A DNA stretch of 64,000 bases. Origin: a bacterium M00.F.Ca.ET.205.01.1.1 (GTDB lineage Bacteria > Pseudomonadota > Alphaproteobacteria > Rhizobiales > Rhizobiaceae). Of the stretch, positions 36,036-44,122 are shown piece after piece (the stretch's first letter is position 1; every line of letters starts with the position of its first letter). The notes under the pieces are model-generated. The model had not been told where the DNA came from and ran no database searches. It saw only the letters and a program-made list of their open reading frames with translations. Both the position numbers and the translations under genes were made by a program. The stretch is taken from positions 113,321-177,320 of the forward strand of contig SRUQ01000012.1 in assembly GCA_004791255.1 (NCBI GenBank), read 5' to 3'.

Positions 36036-36353
36036 TCACTCGGGCAGGTGGACCATCACCGCGCCGCCTTCCAGGCGGGCCGGATAGCTCCTGAGATTGA
36101 TGCAAGGCGGCAGGCGCTTGGCCGCGCCGGTGCGATAGTCGAAGGCGCCGGCGTGCTTGGGGCATTCGACTTCGTAGTCCATCACCAGCCCGTCGGCGAG
36201 GTGGACGGCCTCGTGGGTGCAGAGCCCGTCGGTGCAGAACACCTCGTCGTCGGGTGAGCGGAAGATGGCATAGGTGCGGCCCGCATGGTCGAAGCGGCGG
36301 GCGCCTTCCTGTTCGATGTCGTCCAGGCCGCAGGCCTTGATCCAGCTGGACAT
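36036..36353 (-). CDS. Rieske-type ferredoxin (MocE-like)
   Basis: This 105-residue small Rieske [2Fe-2S] protein has ligands Cys45/His47 (CTH) and Cys64/His67 (CPKH). The ATG at 36353 follows GAGGAAAA. It would carry electrons to an oxygenase. It is the last gene of a minus-strand group with a di-iron hydroxylase and a periplasmic binding protein. In rhizobial rhizopine loci, mocE encodes a ferredoxin that works with an oxygenase (mocD) and a reductase (mocF), so a similar O-demethylating or hydroxylating pair is plausible. No ferredoxin reductase is adjacent. Confidence 0.88.
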   Translation of the reverse strand: MSSWIKACGLDDIEQEGARRFDHAGRTYAIFRSPDDEVFCTDGLCTHEAVHLADGLVMDYEVECPKHAGAFDYRTGAAKRLPPCINLRSYPARLEGGAVMVHLPE

Positions 36354-36423
36354 TTTTTCCTCGTGAGTTCCGTGTGGTCTCCGGGACGGTTGGCGTGCCG
36401 TCCCGGAGGCTTCGGTCCTGGGA

Positions 36424-37365
36424 TCAATTCTTGCTGAGGTAGTCGGCGGCGTTGGCCGGCGTGACCAGCTCGAACGGCACATAGACGACGCGGTCGACCT
36501 TCTCGCCCTTGGCAAGCGCGAGCGCTGCGTCCACACCGCCGCCACCCTGGCCCTTGGCGTTCTGGAACACGGTCACCGCAAGGTCGCCCGCCTTCATCGA
36601 TTGCAGGCCGTCCTGCGTGGCGTCGATGCCGCCGACGACAACGTTCTTCATGTCGATGCCGTTGGCCTTCAGCGCCAGGATGGTGCCGATGGCGGATTCA
36701 TCATTGTTGGCGATGACGGCGTCCGGTGCCGGCCCCGCCGTCAGCCAGTTGGTCATCAGGTTCTGCGCATTGTCGCGCGCCCATTCGGACGACTGCTTGT
36801 CGGTGATCTTGATGAAATTGCACATGTCGGTGGAAAAGATCTGCTCGACATCCTTGGTGCGCTGGAGGGCTGCCTGATGCACAAGGCTGCCCATGACGAT
36901 ATAGGCCGTAGCGCCAGCAGATTTGCCCTTGGCGCGCAGCAGCTTGCAGACCTCGAATGCTTCCAGCGTGCCGGATTCGGTTTCGTTCGAGCCGACATAG
37001 ACCTGCTTTTCCGGCAGGTTCGCCATATCGGACGGTTCGAGGTTGACGAAGACCAGCGGAATGCCGGCCTTGGCGGCTTCCTCGCTGATCGTCTTCGACG
37101 CATTGGTGTCGACCAGCGTGACGATGATGGCGTCAACGCCGCTGGCGATGAAGTTCTTTACCTGGTCAAGCTGCTTGGCGACATCGTTCTGCGCATCCTC
37201 GACCTGGATGCCGGCGTCTTTCTCCTTGGCGCGGTCCTGCATGCCGTGCATCAAGAGCGTCTGGAAATTGTTGTCGAAGTTGACGATGCTGACGCCGATC
37301 TTGGCGGCGAAGGCGTTGGTCGACATGAGCGCTGCCAGTGCCGTCGAAATGAGAAGCTTCTTCAC
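36424..37365 (-). CDS. Periplasmic sugar/inositol-type binding protein (MocB-like)
   Basis: The protein has 313 residues from a GTG preceded by GGGAGGA. A signal peptide (cleavage near AFA-AK) is followed by a type I periplasmic-binding fold of the ribose/inositol/rhizopine-binding group (IGVSIVNFDNNFQTLLM, VDAIIVTLVDTNAS, DAVIANNDESAIGTILAL). No permease or ATPase is encoded with it, so it must use a transporter encoded elsewhere, possibly the CUT2 importer at 26973-30761, which however has its own binding protein. Its neighbours suggest a methylated or amino-inositol or related polyol as ligand (inference). Confidence 0.9.
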   Translation of the reverse strand: MKKLLISTALAALMSTNAFAAKIGVSIVNFDNNFQTLLMHGMQDRAKEKDAGIQVEDAQNDVAKQLDQVKNFIASGVDAIIVTLVDTNASKTISEEAAKAGIPLVFVNLEPSDMANLPEKQVYVGSNETESGTLEAFEVCKLLRAKGKSAGATAYIVMGSLVHQAALQRTKDVEQIFSTDMCNFIKITDKQSSEWARDNAQNLMTNWLTAGPAPDAVIANNDESAIGTILALKANGIDMKNVVVGGIDATQDGLQSMKAGDLAVTVFQNAKGQGGGGVDAALALAKGEKVDRVVYVPFELVTPANAADYLSKN

Positions 37366-37487
37366 GGTTTTCCTCCCTGGTGGATGGAGTGCCGGTTCAC
37401 TCCTCATTACCGGCCCTTGCGGGATGGCTGGATGGATGACCGCCGCCATCCATGTGGCTGTCTGGTCGGGCTTGTCTGGCCGGTCGG

Positions 37488-38492
37488 TCAGCGGACGGCG
37501 TTGGCGCGCGCCTTCTTCTTTTCGTAGCGGGCCTCCATGCGGGCCTCGCCCTCCTTGCTGCCGTCGTGGAAAGTGCCGAACCATCTGTCGAACGGGATGA
37601 GCCCGTCGCCGTAGTTCACCTCGAAATATTTGTGGTGGAGGTAGTGGATGTAGGCGTGGCTATCGACGGCTCTGTCCTCGCCGATCTCCACCTTGTCGAA
37701 GCCGACATGGCCGGGGATGGCGCCGAAGCCGGCGAGGTGGAGCTGGTAGAGCGCCAGGATCGGGTTGGACGGAATGACCAGGTGCCAGAGCGCCACGCCG
37801 AGATAGCCGAACTGCTCGACCGGGTGCATCGCCAGCGACGACCAGGGCGAAGGGTTGACCGAATTGTGGTGCACCGAATGCACCCATTTGTAGAGCGGCG
37901 GCCAGTGGATCGCCCTGTGCAGCAGGAAGAAATGCGTCTCATGGATGACGGGTGCGGCGAGTGCCAGAAAGAACAGGTAGACGGGATGCTCGGCGAAGCT
38001 TAGCCACGGCACGTAGCCATTGGCGTAGGCATAGAGGATCGCCACTTCGATCGCCGTCCAGATCGGCATGCCGGTGCCGAAGGTGCGCAGCATGTTGTCG
38101 ATGTTCTGGTTCTCGAACAGGAACGCCTTGTTCTTCTGCTCGGACGGCCATTTGCCGTTGTATTTGAATCGGTTGCCCTGGGCTTTTAGCGTATAGAGCC
38201 GGATCTCGAAGGCGCCGAAGAAGACGAGCAGCGCCACGCAGTTGACGAGGAAGAGCTTGGCGATCCAGCCGAAGGAGAGCGTCTTCATCACCTCGACATC
38301 GGGCAGCACGAAGCGCCACCAGACGACAGCCAGCGCGGCGAACAGCATGTTGTAGGGCAGGAAATAGTGCGGCAGCCATTTGAGCAGCGTCAGCGGCCGC
38401 GGCGGAAAGGCAAACAGCGGCGCGGTGCCGACCGGCTCACGCGGAGCCCAGTCGCCGCGCTTGTTGCGGGTGCCGTATTTCAGATCGTCCAT
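37488..38492 (-). CDS. Membrane di-iron hydroxylase (fatty acid hydroxylase/sterol desaturase family)
   Basis: This 334-residue inner-membrane protein has about four hydrophobic helices and the histidine clusters of non-haem di-iron oxygenases: HETHFFLLHRAIH, WVHSVHHNS and HAYIHYLHH. It inserts oxygen into an organic substrate using electrons from a ferredoxin; the Rieske protein two genes downstream is the natural candidate donor. The start at 38492 is 8 bases from the PanB-like stop. It occupies the position that a MocD-type oxygenase has in rhizopine loci, though the exact family may differ. Confidence 0.88.
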   Translation of the reverse strand: MDDLKYGTRNKRGDWAPREPVGTAPLFAFPPRPLTLLKWLPHYFLPYNMLFAALAVVWWRFVLPDVEVMKTLSFGWIAKLFLVNCVALLVFFGAFEIRLYTLKAQGNRFKYNGKWPSEQKNKAFLFENQNIDNMLRTFGTGMPIWTAIEVAILYAYANGYVPWLSFAEHPVYLFFLALAAPVIHETHFFLLHRAIHWPPLYKWVHSVHHNSVNPSPWSSLAMHPVEQFGYLGVALWHLVIPSNPILALYQLHLAGFGAIPGHVGFDKVEIGEDRAVDSHAYIHYLHHKYFEVNYGDGLIPFDRWFGTFHDGSKEGEARMEARYEKKKARANAVR

Positions 38493-38499
38493 GGCGGCC

Positions 38500-39291
38500 T
38501 CACAGTGCCTGGGAAAGGGTGAGGAGGCGGTCGTAGGCGGCATCGTCCATGTCCACCTGGTGCCTGGCTTCGGGGTAGAGGCCTTCAGCCACGTCGCGGC
38601 CGAAGGCGCGGAAGGCGCCAACGCGCTTCTCCTGCAACTCGGCTTCCAGGGTGACGAAATCGGCATAGCGCCTGGCATGGCGCGGGTAGTGGCCGCTGTG
38701 GGTGCCCAGCACGTCGCTGGAAAACAGGTATTGCGTGTCGCAAGCGCTGCCGCAGCCCATGCCCATGGTGATCAGTGGCGTCGAGCGGGTGATGTGGTCG
38801 GCGAGCCTGACCGGCACCACTTCGACCTCGATGCAGGCCGCGCCGGCATTTTCCAGGTCTTTTGCCGCGCGCAGCACCTTGAGCGCTTCCTCGGCTGATT
38901 TGCCGATGGCGCGGAAATTGGTCCAAGTGGCGCGGTTCGGCACCAGGCCGACATGGCCGGTGACGGGGATGCCTTCGGCCGCCATCGCCTCGATGAAGCG
39001 CGGCGAATGCGATGAATAGACCGCATCGGCGCCGCGCTGCATCATGGCGAAGCCGAGCCGCACCGCCTCATCTGATGAGGCGACCGCGCCATGCGGCATG
39101 CCGACGGAGAGGAAGGCGAAAGGGGCCGCCTGGCGGATCAATTCCAGATTATGATCGGGTTCGCAGGAGAGGATGACGATGTCGCTGGCGACGGCGGCAG
39201 CCGCCTCTGCCGGCGTGTCGACATGCAGCTGCAGCCATTTCTTGCTGCCCTTGGCGCTCTGCAGATCGTGTACCGTCAGCCGTCTCGTCAC
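38500..39291 (-). CDS. PanB-like (ketopantoate hydroxymethyltransferase family) enzyme
   Basis: This 263-residue TIM-barrel protein is related to 3-methyl-2-oxobutanoate hydroxymethyltransferase. It has ASDIVILSCEPDHNLELIRQ in place of the canonical N-terminal metal-site region, VYSSHSPRFIEAMAAEGIPV, GHVGLVPN and CIEVEVVP. A GTG start follows GGGAGGA. Its presence inside a catabolic operon suggests a retro-aldol or C1-transfer role rather than pantothenate synthesis (inference). Confidence 0.82.
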   Translation of the reverse strand: MTRRLTVHDLQSAKGSKKWLQLHVDTPAEAAAAVASDIVILSCEPDHNLELIRQAAPFAFLSVGMPHGAVASSDEAVRLGFAMMQRGADAVYSSHSPRFIEAMAAEGIPVTGHVGLVPNRATWTNFRAIGKSAEEALKVLRAAKDLENAGAACIEVEVVPVRLADHITRSTPLITMGMGCGSACDTQYLFSSDVLGTHSGHYPRHARRYADFVTLEAELQEKRVGAFRAFGRDVAEGLYPEARHQVDMDDAAYDRLLTLSQAL

Positions 39292-39350
39292 TGTCGTCCT
39301 CCCATTTGCGAGAGGCGTAGCATCGCGGCCGACGGAAGGCCGCTTGTTCC

Positions 39351-39368
39351 TTGATCAAATCAGATCAA
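39351..39368. promoter_or_regulatory. Inverted repeat, LacI-type operator candidate
   Basis: TTGATC-N6-GATCAA is a perfect inverted repeat overlapping the lacI stop codon and lying about 60 bases before the PanB-like start. A GCGGCC-N7-GGCCGC hairpin (39325-39343) sits between. The repeat may let the LacI protein control the four downstream genes. Confidence 0.4.
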
Positions 39369-40381
39369 AGGTTCTCGGCGGTGAAGGTGATGAAACGGAT
39401 CGGCGGATTGTCGATTGGCAAATCGTGCAGGCCGAGCCGCGCCAGCACAAGGTCGATGGCGCGGCGCGCCTGTGCTTCCGGCGCCTGATCGAGCACGACA
39501 TCCATGGTCCCTTGACGCAGCGCTGCGTCGCTGCGCTCGGTCAGTTCATGGCCGACGAAGAAAACGTCGTTGCGGCGCGGATGGCGGGCGAGCATGTCGT
39601 TCAGCGAGCCATTGCCGCCGCCGGCATTGTAGAAGCCGGCGAGATCGGGCCTCTGCCGCAGCGCGTCGACCAGAAGATCGGCGCTTCTTGGTCCTTCGTC
39701 ATGGCCGAACAGCACTTCCGCGAAGGCGAGGTCGGCGCGCGGGTGCTCAAAGAGATAGTCGGAGAAGCCGCGAATGCGGTCCCGGTGCACCTGGTAGATC
39801 TGGCTGTGGCAGAGCGCGACGATGCTGCCAGTGCTGGGCTGCATGCGGCTCATCAATTGTGCGGCCATGCGGCCGGCCGCGTAATTGTCGATGCCGACAT
39901 AATCGCCTGTCGAACCGCCGATGCGGGTCACCACCTGGACGGTCGGCACGCCCTGCGCCTCGACTTCGGCCAGGGCTGCGCGGATCAGCGGATCGTCCGG
40001 CACCGCCAGGATCAGGCCGCCACGGCGCATGCCGGGCTCGCGGATGCGCCGGGCGACGGCGGAAGCGTCGCCTTCGTCGAGGAAGGTGCGGTGCACGGCG
40101 ACCGTGCGGTCAAGCGTGGCCGCAATGCGCTCGAAGGCGCGCGACAGGCGCGAGAAAAAAGTCGAGTCCGGCCGCACCAGGATGACCTCGATGCGCAGGA
40201 TACCGCGATGCGCCTCCGGCAACCGGCGCGGATAGTCGAGCGAACGCGCCGCGGCGACGACCTTCTCCACCATCTGCGGCCGCACGCCGCCCCGGCCATT
40301 GAGCACGCGCTCGACGGTCGCGGTACCGACGCCGGCGCGGCGGGCGATGTCGAGAAAAGTGGGTTTTGGAATCTGCTTCAA
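39365..40381 (-). CDS. LacI-family regulator
   Basis: This 338-residue protein has an N-terminal HTH with TFLDIARRAGVGTATVERVL (note VERVL instead of the usual VSRVL), followed by a periplasmic-binding-protein-like effector domain (IEVILVRPDSTFF to RFITFTAENL). The start is a TTG with GCGGGA before it. It heads the PanB-like/hydroxylase/binding-protein/Rieske gene group and probably controls it in response to the transported ligand. Confidence 0.92.
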   Translation of the reverse strand: MKQIPKPTFLDIARRAGVGTATVERVLNGRGGVRPQMVEKVVAAARSLDYPRRLPEAHRGILRIEVILVRPDSTFFSRLSRAFERIAATLDRTVAVHRTFLDEGDASAVARRIREPGMRRGGLILAVPDDPLIRAALAEVEAQGVPTVQVVTRIGGSTGDYVGIDNYAAGRMAAQLMSRMQPSTGSIVALCHSQIYQVHRDRIRGFSDYLFEHPRADLAFAEVLFGHDEGPRSADLLVDALRQRPDLAGFYNAGGGNGSLNDMLARHPRRNDVFFVGHELTERSDAALRQGTMDVVLDQAPEAQARRAIDLVLARLGLHDLPIDNPPIRFITFTAENL

Positions 40382-40457
40382 TCCCGCTGAGACAGGGCCA
40401 ACCGTAGCCGGAGGTCTCTACATTTCCAAGCTGACAGTCCAAAGGCGTCACTTGGCT

Positions 40458-40772
40458 TCAGCGTCCGAACAATTCCGAGTGCGATCCGAGCCGCACAAAT
40501 TCGACGAAGTCGTCATCGGCGGCGTAGACGAGGAGGAAATCACCGCCAATATGAGCCTCCCTGGCGCCTTTCCATTCCTTGCCCGAAAGCTCATGATCGG
40601 ACCATTCGGCGCCGAGCGGCTGTTTCAGAATGATCCGCGTCATCAGTTCGATGGCGCGGTTCATATCCGTCTTGCCGGCCTTGTTGTAGCGGTCCCAGTC
40701 TTTCCGAAACTGCTTGGCGTAGTCCGATGCTCTCGGCAAGGAAGCTCGTCTGTCCGCGCTCGGCTTTTTCAA
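40458..40772 (-). CDS. YafQ-family type II toxin (mRNA interferase)
   Basis: This 104-residue RelE/ParE-superfamily toxin would cleave mRNA on the ribosome. The YafQ active-site residues are all present: His60 (WSDHEL), His74 and Asp78 (AHIGGD), His98 and Phe102 (GSHSELF). The start must be TTG at 40772 (or the ACG before it), because the antitoxin stop codon is in the same frame seven codons upstream. Weak initiation would keep toxin below antitoxin levels. The antitoxin gene is directly upstream. Confidence 0.9.
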   Translation of the reverse strand: MKKPSADRRASLPRASDYAKQFRKDWDRYNKAGKTDMNRAIELMTRIILKQPLGAEWSDHELSGKEWKGAREAHIGGDFLLVYAADDDFVEFVRLGSHSELFGR

Positions 40773-40790
40773 GTTGCTGGCTCGCCGCGT

Positions 40791-41066
40791 TTACTTACTG
40801 CCGTCGAGATCGGCAAACAGCTCGTCTGGCGTGGCGAAACGAGCCTTGCGCGCCTTCCTGATCTCACGCGCTTCGGCAAGGGCCGCACGGGTTTCTTCGT
40901 TGGGAACCTTGAGTTCAAGCGGAAAACTCTGTGTCGCGACAACGCGATGGAGAAACACGCGAATGGCATCAGAAACAGAAAGACCGAGCGATCCCAGAAC
41001 CGAGGATGCCTCTTCCCGAATCTCGTCATCGACCCTGACATGGATCATCTTGGTGTTGGTAGCCAT
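40791..41066 (-). CDS. RelB/DinJ-family antitoxin
   Basis: This 91-residue protein starts at the ATG 41066; the longer frame lacks family character. A ribbon-helix-helix N-terminus (MIHVRVDDEIREEASSVL, GLSVSDAIRVFLHRVV) binds DNA, and a C-terminal tail (KARFATPDELFADLDGSK) should wrap the toxin. It precedes the toxin by 18 bases in the usual order. Two inverted repeats upstream are candidate autoregulatory sites. Confidence 0.9.
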   Translation of the reverse strand: MATNTKMIHVRVDDEIREEASSVLGSLGLSVSDAIRVFLHRVVATQSFPLELKVPNEETRAALAEAREIRKARKARFATPDELFADLDGSK

Positions 41067-41085
41067 GTCGGACTCCTTGCCGGTA

Positions 41086-41150
41086 TGATCGAAACGATCA
41101 AACGGATAGATCAGTTGCCGACCCGATATATGTATCTCAAATGCGATACA
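41086..41150 (-). promoter_or_regulatory. Toxin-antitoxin promoter/operator region
   Basis: Two perfect inverted repeats lie just upstream of the antitoxin start: TGATCG-AAA-CGATCA (41086-41100) and TGTATC-N8-GATACA (41131-41150). The second overlaps AT-rich sequence that could hold a minus-strand -10 (TATATC). Binding here by the ribbon-helix-helix antitoxin would give autorepression. Confidence 0.6.
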
Positions 41151-41175
41151 ATCAAGGCCTGCTGGTCGATAACGT

Positions 41176-41484
41176 CTAAATCCCCGACCCATCCAGCTGT
41201 TGCACGTCTTCGCCTTCCCAGGGCGCGGGCATCGAGCCGCCGCGGCTGAGGTTGGCGGAGGGCAGGGGCATCCAGCACTTCAGTTCCGGCTCGGCATATT
41301 CGACGACGCGGCCGGGCGAGGAATCGGACGCGCGCCAGCCTTCGCTGGCGAACTGGTCGCCGCGTGCCCAGTAGGCAAGGTCGACTTCCGCCGGCCCCTG
41401 TTCGGAGGGGCGGACCGTGACCAGGATCCGGCTGCCGTCCTTCGGCGCCGTCGACATGTGGCGCCACCGTTCGGGCTCTTCCAT
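41176..41484 (-). CDS. Conserved small hypothetical protein (DUF551-like pattern)
   Basis: The protein has 102 residues; the ATG at 41484 follows GGAGGAAATGCG. The pattern MSTAPKDGSRILVTVR... YWARGDQF... LKCWMPLP resembles short proteins of the DUF551-like type found in phages and proteobacteria. It lies upstream of the toxin-antitoxin pair on the same strand. No function can be given. Confidence 0.75.
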   Translation of the reverse strand: MEEPERWRHMSTAPKDGSRILVTVRPSEQGPAEVDLAYWARGDQFASEGWRASDSSPGRVVEYAEPELKCWMPLPSANLSRGGSMPAPWEGEDVQQLDGSGI

Positions 41485-41922
41485 CGCATTTCCTCCTCGC
41501 ACTTGCCTTGGCGCGGTCCGGGCCGGCCATGGCCGTTCCCGGAACTGCTCTTCGGGGTGAAGTGTCGCCTCGCGGTCCGGGCCGGTCAACCCCGGCCTTG
41601 CGCGGAGTAGCGGGTTTCAAGCGCTGTGCCAGCGAATCCCGCGTCGGCTTCGGCAGGCGCTGCCAGGACAGCGAGCGATGGGGTGGCGACCGGCGCATAC
41701 TTGTGGAGAGAACTTGAAAACGCCGGCCGCCATTTGGGGCGTTGGGGTGCACCACATTGGGGTTGCGATGCAGGGTCAGGCTAGACATCCGCCCGGCGTC
41801 TTCAATTCGAATGCCGGCCCATGGTGAACGACTGGTTACTATCCACAGGCTTGCCGATCCATGGGCGATGTGGTGCGATCTCGTGATAAGGTCGCGCCGC
41901 CACCACCCGGGACGGGCCAGAC
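41485..41922. other. 438-bp region without gene
   Basis: No frame with a credible start and protein character was found. It contains two 16-bp direct repeats GCGGTCCGGGCCGGYC at 41513-41528 and 41572-41587, 59 bases apart. The promoter of the GST gene must lie at its right end. Confidence 0.5.
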
Positions 41923-42579
41923 ATGAAACTCTACTTCAGCCGCAACCCCAATCCGCGCCTGGCGGTTGCCGTGGCGCGTCACCTCAAGGCGGAGGTGAGC
42001 TTCGAATTCGCCTCACCGTTTGCGCCGGGGCAGGCGGAACGATTCCGGTCGCTCAATCCCAGCCTGTCCCTTCCGATCCTGGCATGGCCTGGAGGCAGCC
42101 TGTGGGAGGCCGACGCCATCGCCTGCCGGCTGTCGCGCGACGCGGGTTCGAATTTCTGGCGCGGCGGCGGCGACGAACCCGACATGATCCGCTGGCTGAG
42201 CTGGGGCAAGGAGAACTTTGTCAGGGCCTGCGACATGGTGCATTTCGAGCGCGGCACCAAGCAGCGCTATCGGATTGGACCGATCAATGCGGCAAAGGTT
42301 GAGGAGGGGCTGGAGGTGTTCGGCAAGGCCGCCGCGATCCTCGATGCCGAGCTTGCCCGCAGGCGATGGCTGGTCGGGGCTTCGGTCTCCTACGCCGACT
42401 TCCGCATGGCGACGTTCCTGCCCTTCAACGACGTCGCCGGCCTGCCGCTCGACGACTATCCCAACCTCGCGTGCTGGTATCGGCGGCTGGAGGAGATCGA
42501 CGCCTGGCGCGATCCCTTCACCGGGCTGGATGCGCCACACTTGCCGCCGGTGGAGAGACAGGCCCTGCCTGCGGGATGA
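41923..42579 (+). CDS. Glutathione S-transferase family protein
   Basis: This 218-residue cytosolic protein has an N-terminal thioredoxin-like domain (MKLYFSRNPNPRLAVAVARH, LSLPILAWPGGSLWEADAIA with the cis-Pro and Glu-Ala of the glutathione site) and a C-terminal all-helical domain (VSYADFRMATFLPF). It is monocistronic. The substrate is not predictable. Confidence 0.9.
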   Translation: MKLYFSRNPNPRLAVAVARHLKAEVSFEFASPFAPGQAERFRSLNPSLSLPILAWPGGSLWEADAIACRLSRDAGSNFWRGGGDEPDMIRWLSWGKENFVRACDMVHFERGTKQRYRIGPINAAKVEEGLEVFGKAAAILDAELARRRWLVGASVSYADFRMATFLPFNDVAGLPLDDYPNLACWYRRLEEIDAWRDPFTGLDAPHLPPVERQALPAG

Positions 42580-42627
42580 ACCCCGTGGTTGGGCGAGTAA
42601 CCACCGCACCTCTGGTACGGCGGCGGT

Positions 42628-42786
42628 CTATTTCGCCTTGCGGCCGAGCCCATTGCTTTTGGCCAGGTTCGAGCGGCTGGCGGAATAGGTCGGCGCCACC
42701 ATCGGGTAGTTGGAAGGCAGGATCCATTTGGCGCGGTATTGCTCCGGCGTCAGGCCGTGCTTCACCGCGATGCGGCGCTTCAACGA
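42628..42786 (-). pseudogene. MucR/Ros-family regulator, C-terminal fragment
   Basis: Reading from 42786 to the TAG at 42628 gives 52 residues opening SLKRRIAVKHGLTPEQYRAK, followed by WILPSNYPMVAPTYSASRS and ending GLGRKAK. This is the C-terminal part of MucR/Ros zinc-finger regulators (family pattern SLKRHL...LTPDEYR.KW.LP..YPMVAPNY). The N-terminal zinc-finger Cys residues are missing: the frame upstream has no matching sequence and no start codon at the junction. It is therefore a truncated copy. Confidence 0.8.
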
Positions 42787-43011
42787 TTTGGGCGGCGGAA
42801 GCGCCCTCCGAAATGGTCTTCAGGGTGGGGTCTGACAAGAACGCCCGGGCGGCGACGCGGGCGTTGAAGCATAGGGAAGAGGTCGCCCGGCGCTAGTCCT
42901 ACGCGACCTTTGGTCTTCCAGGGCTTCTATGCTTGGTCGCTGGCTTACTGTATATAAGCTGGAACAATATTAATGACGTAACATTTTGCCTGGTGGCGCG
43001 GGGAGGGCCAG

Positions 43012-43212
43012 ATGGTGAAGTACAACTTCGACAAGCCTCCGGGGGATGATTCCGCCGGCGACATCTCCGTCGAATGCCAGCGCCAATTGTTGCCCCTCGT
43101 GCGTGAAATCGTCGAGGCGGCGGTCGCGGCCGGGTGGAACCGGGAAGATGTTCTTCTGGGGTTCGTGGAACTGGCGTGGGACCTTTACGAGGGACGGCGC
43201 GATGATCTGTGA
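43012..43212 (+). CDS. Small hypothetical protein, 66 aa
   Basis: The ATG follows GGGGAGGG at good spacing. The acidic protein (VKYNFDKPPGDDSAGDISVE, then REIVEAAVAAGWNREDVLLG) has one amphipathic helix and no membrane segment. I do not recognise a family. It stands alone between a mucR fragment and the AraC remnants. Confidence 0.65.
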   Translation: MVKYNFDKPPGDDSAGDISVECQRQLLPLVREIVEAAVAAGWNREDVLLGFVELAWDLYEGRRDDL

Positions 43213-43570
43213 CCGACAGCGGCGAACTTGATTGCAGCTATCCGGCGCGCCACGGCCGCCGCCTTCGACGGCACAGCCGAAGCGGCAGGACTGACGAAAC
43301 CGGATCGGGCCTCTATCTCAATTCTTCCCGCATAATTGGAAATGCGTGCCTCGTTCATGCCGATGGGCGCAATGCGCCATTGGAAAAGACCTGTCTATCT
43401 GGAGACAATCTTCGCCTGTTACTTTAGCAATTTCTGCTTTGCCTTTCCGGAACATAATTTTCTCGTTGTATACGATGCCCTTTCTTATCCCCGGCCCCTG
43501 CGTTACGCTGATTGCGGGTTGACGCGGGCGAAGGGGGGCTTTCAGGCGGCGGCGACGCAGGCGAGGCGGA
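43213..43570. other. 358-bp region without gene
   Basis: This stretch is more AT-rich than its surroundings around 43380-43490. No frame is credible. It precedes an AraC-like fragment and may contain the decayed remainder of that gene. Confidence 0.45.
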
Positions 43571-43822
43571 ATGAAATACCCAGGCGAGGTTCGGGGAAGC
43601 GGCGATTCCCGAGGCGTCGGTCGCGACCGAACGACGCGATACGTCCTCGACATCATCCCCGAAAGTGTGGGTCCCAGAAAGGCCGCGGCCCAGGCCGGCG
43701 GCCAGCTTTCCATGGCAGAAGTCGCCTGCCTCTCTGGCTTTTCCGATCAAAGCCATTTGGCCTCCACCATGAAGAAGTACGGCGGAAGGACGCCAACCGG
43801 TCATGCTTCCGCCAGAAACTGA
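43571..43822 (+). pseudogene. AraC DNA-binding domain remnant
   Basis: In the ORF from 43571, only residues from about 21 look like a regulator: RYVLDIIPESV, then LSMAEVACLSGFSDQSHLAS and TMKKYGGRTPTGHA. This is the second helix-turn-helix of AraC proteins, closely similar to the intact protein encoded at 44123-44503 (HLSGFSSQSHFTT, MMKKY). The first helix-turn-helix and the linker are absent or garbled, so it looks like a decayed paralogue. Confidence 0.65.
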
Positions 43823-44122
43823 GGCGTTTCGACGCCTGAAGCCGGAAACGATTACGGCAGGAACTCCAAGAGAAAGCCGGACGGCGTCCCCTTCCGCCCG
43901 CAAATATGTGCGCCGCGCGGCATGGCGCCGCCGCCACGACAGGCGCGCGGAGCTCAGAGACCGGGATTTCCTGCAAGGGAACAATGGCGGTTCACCCTGC
44001 TCAATTACGATTTGTTTTCCCGGGAACCGCGTGCGCGAACCTAAGGTTTGGTTCCCACAGGGATTTGTCAGGAGGCCGAGAAAGTGCGCCATGATGATGA
44101 TTTCCCGAGACGGACTGCCGGG

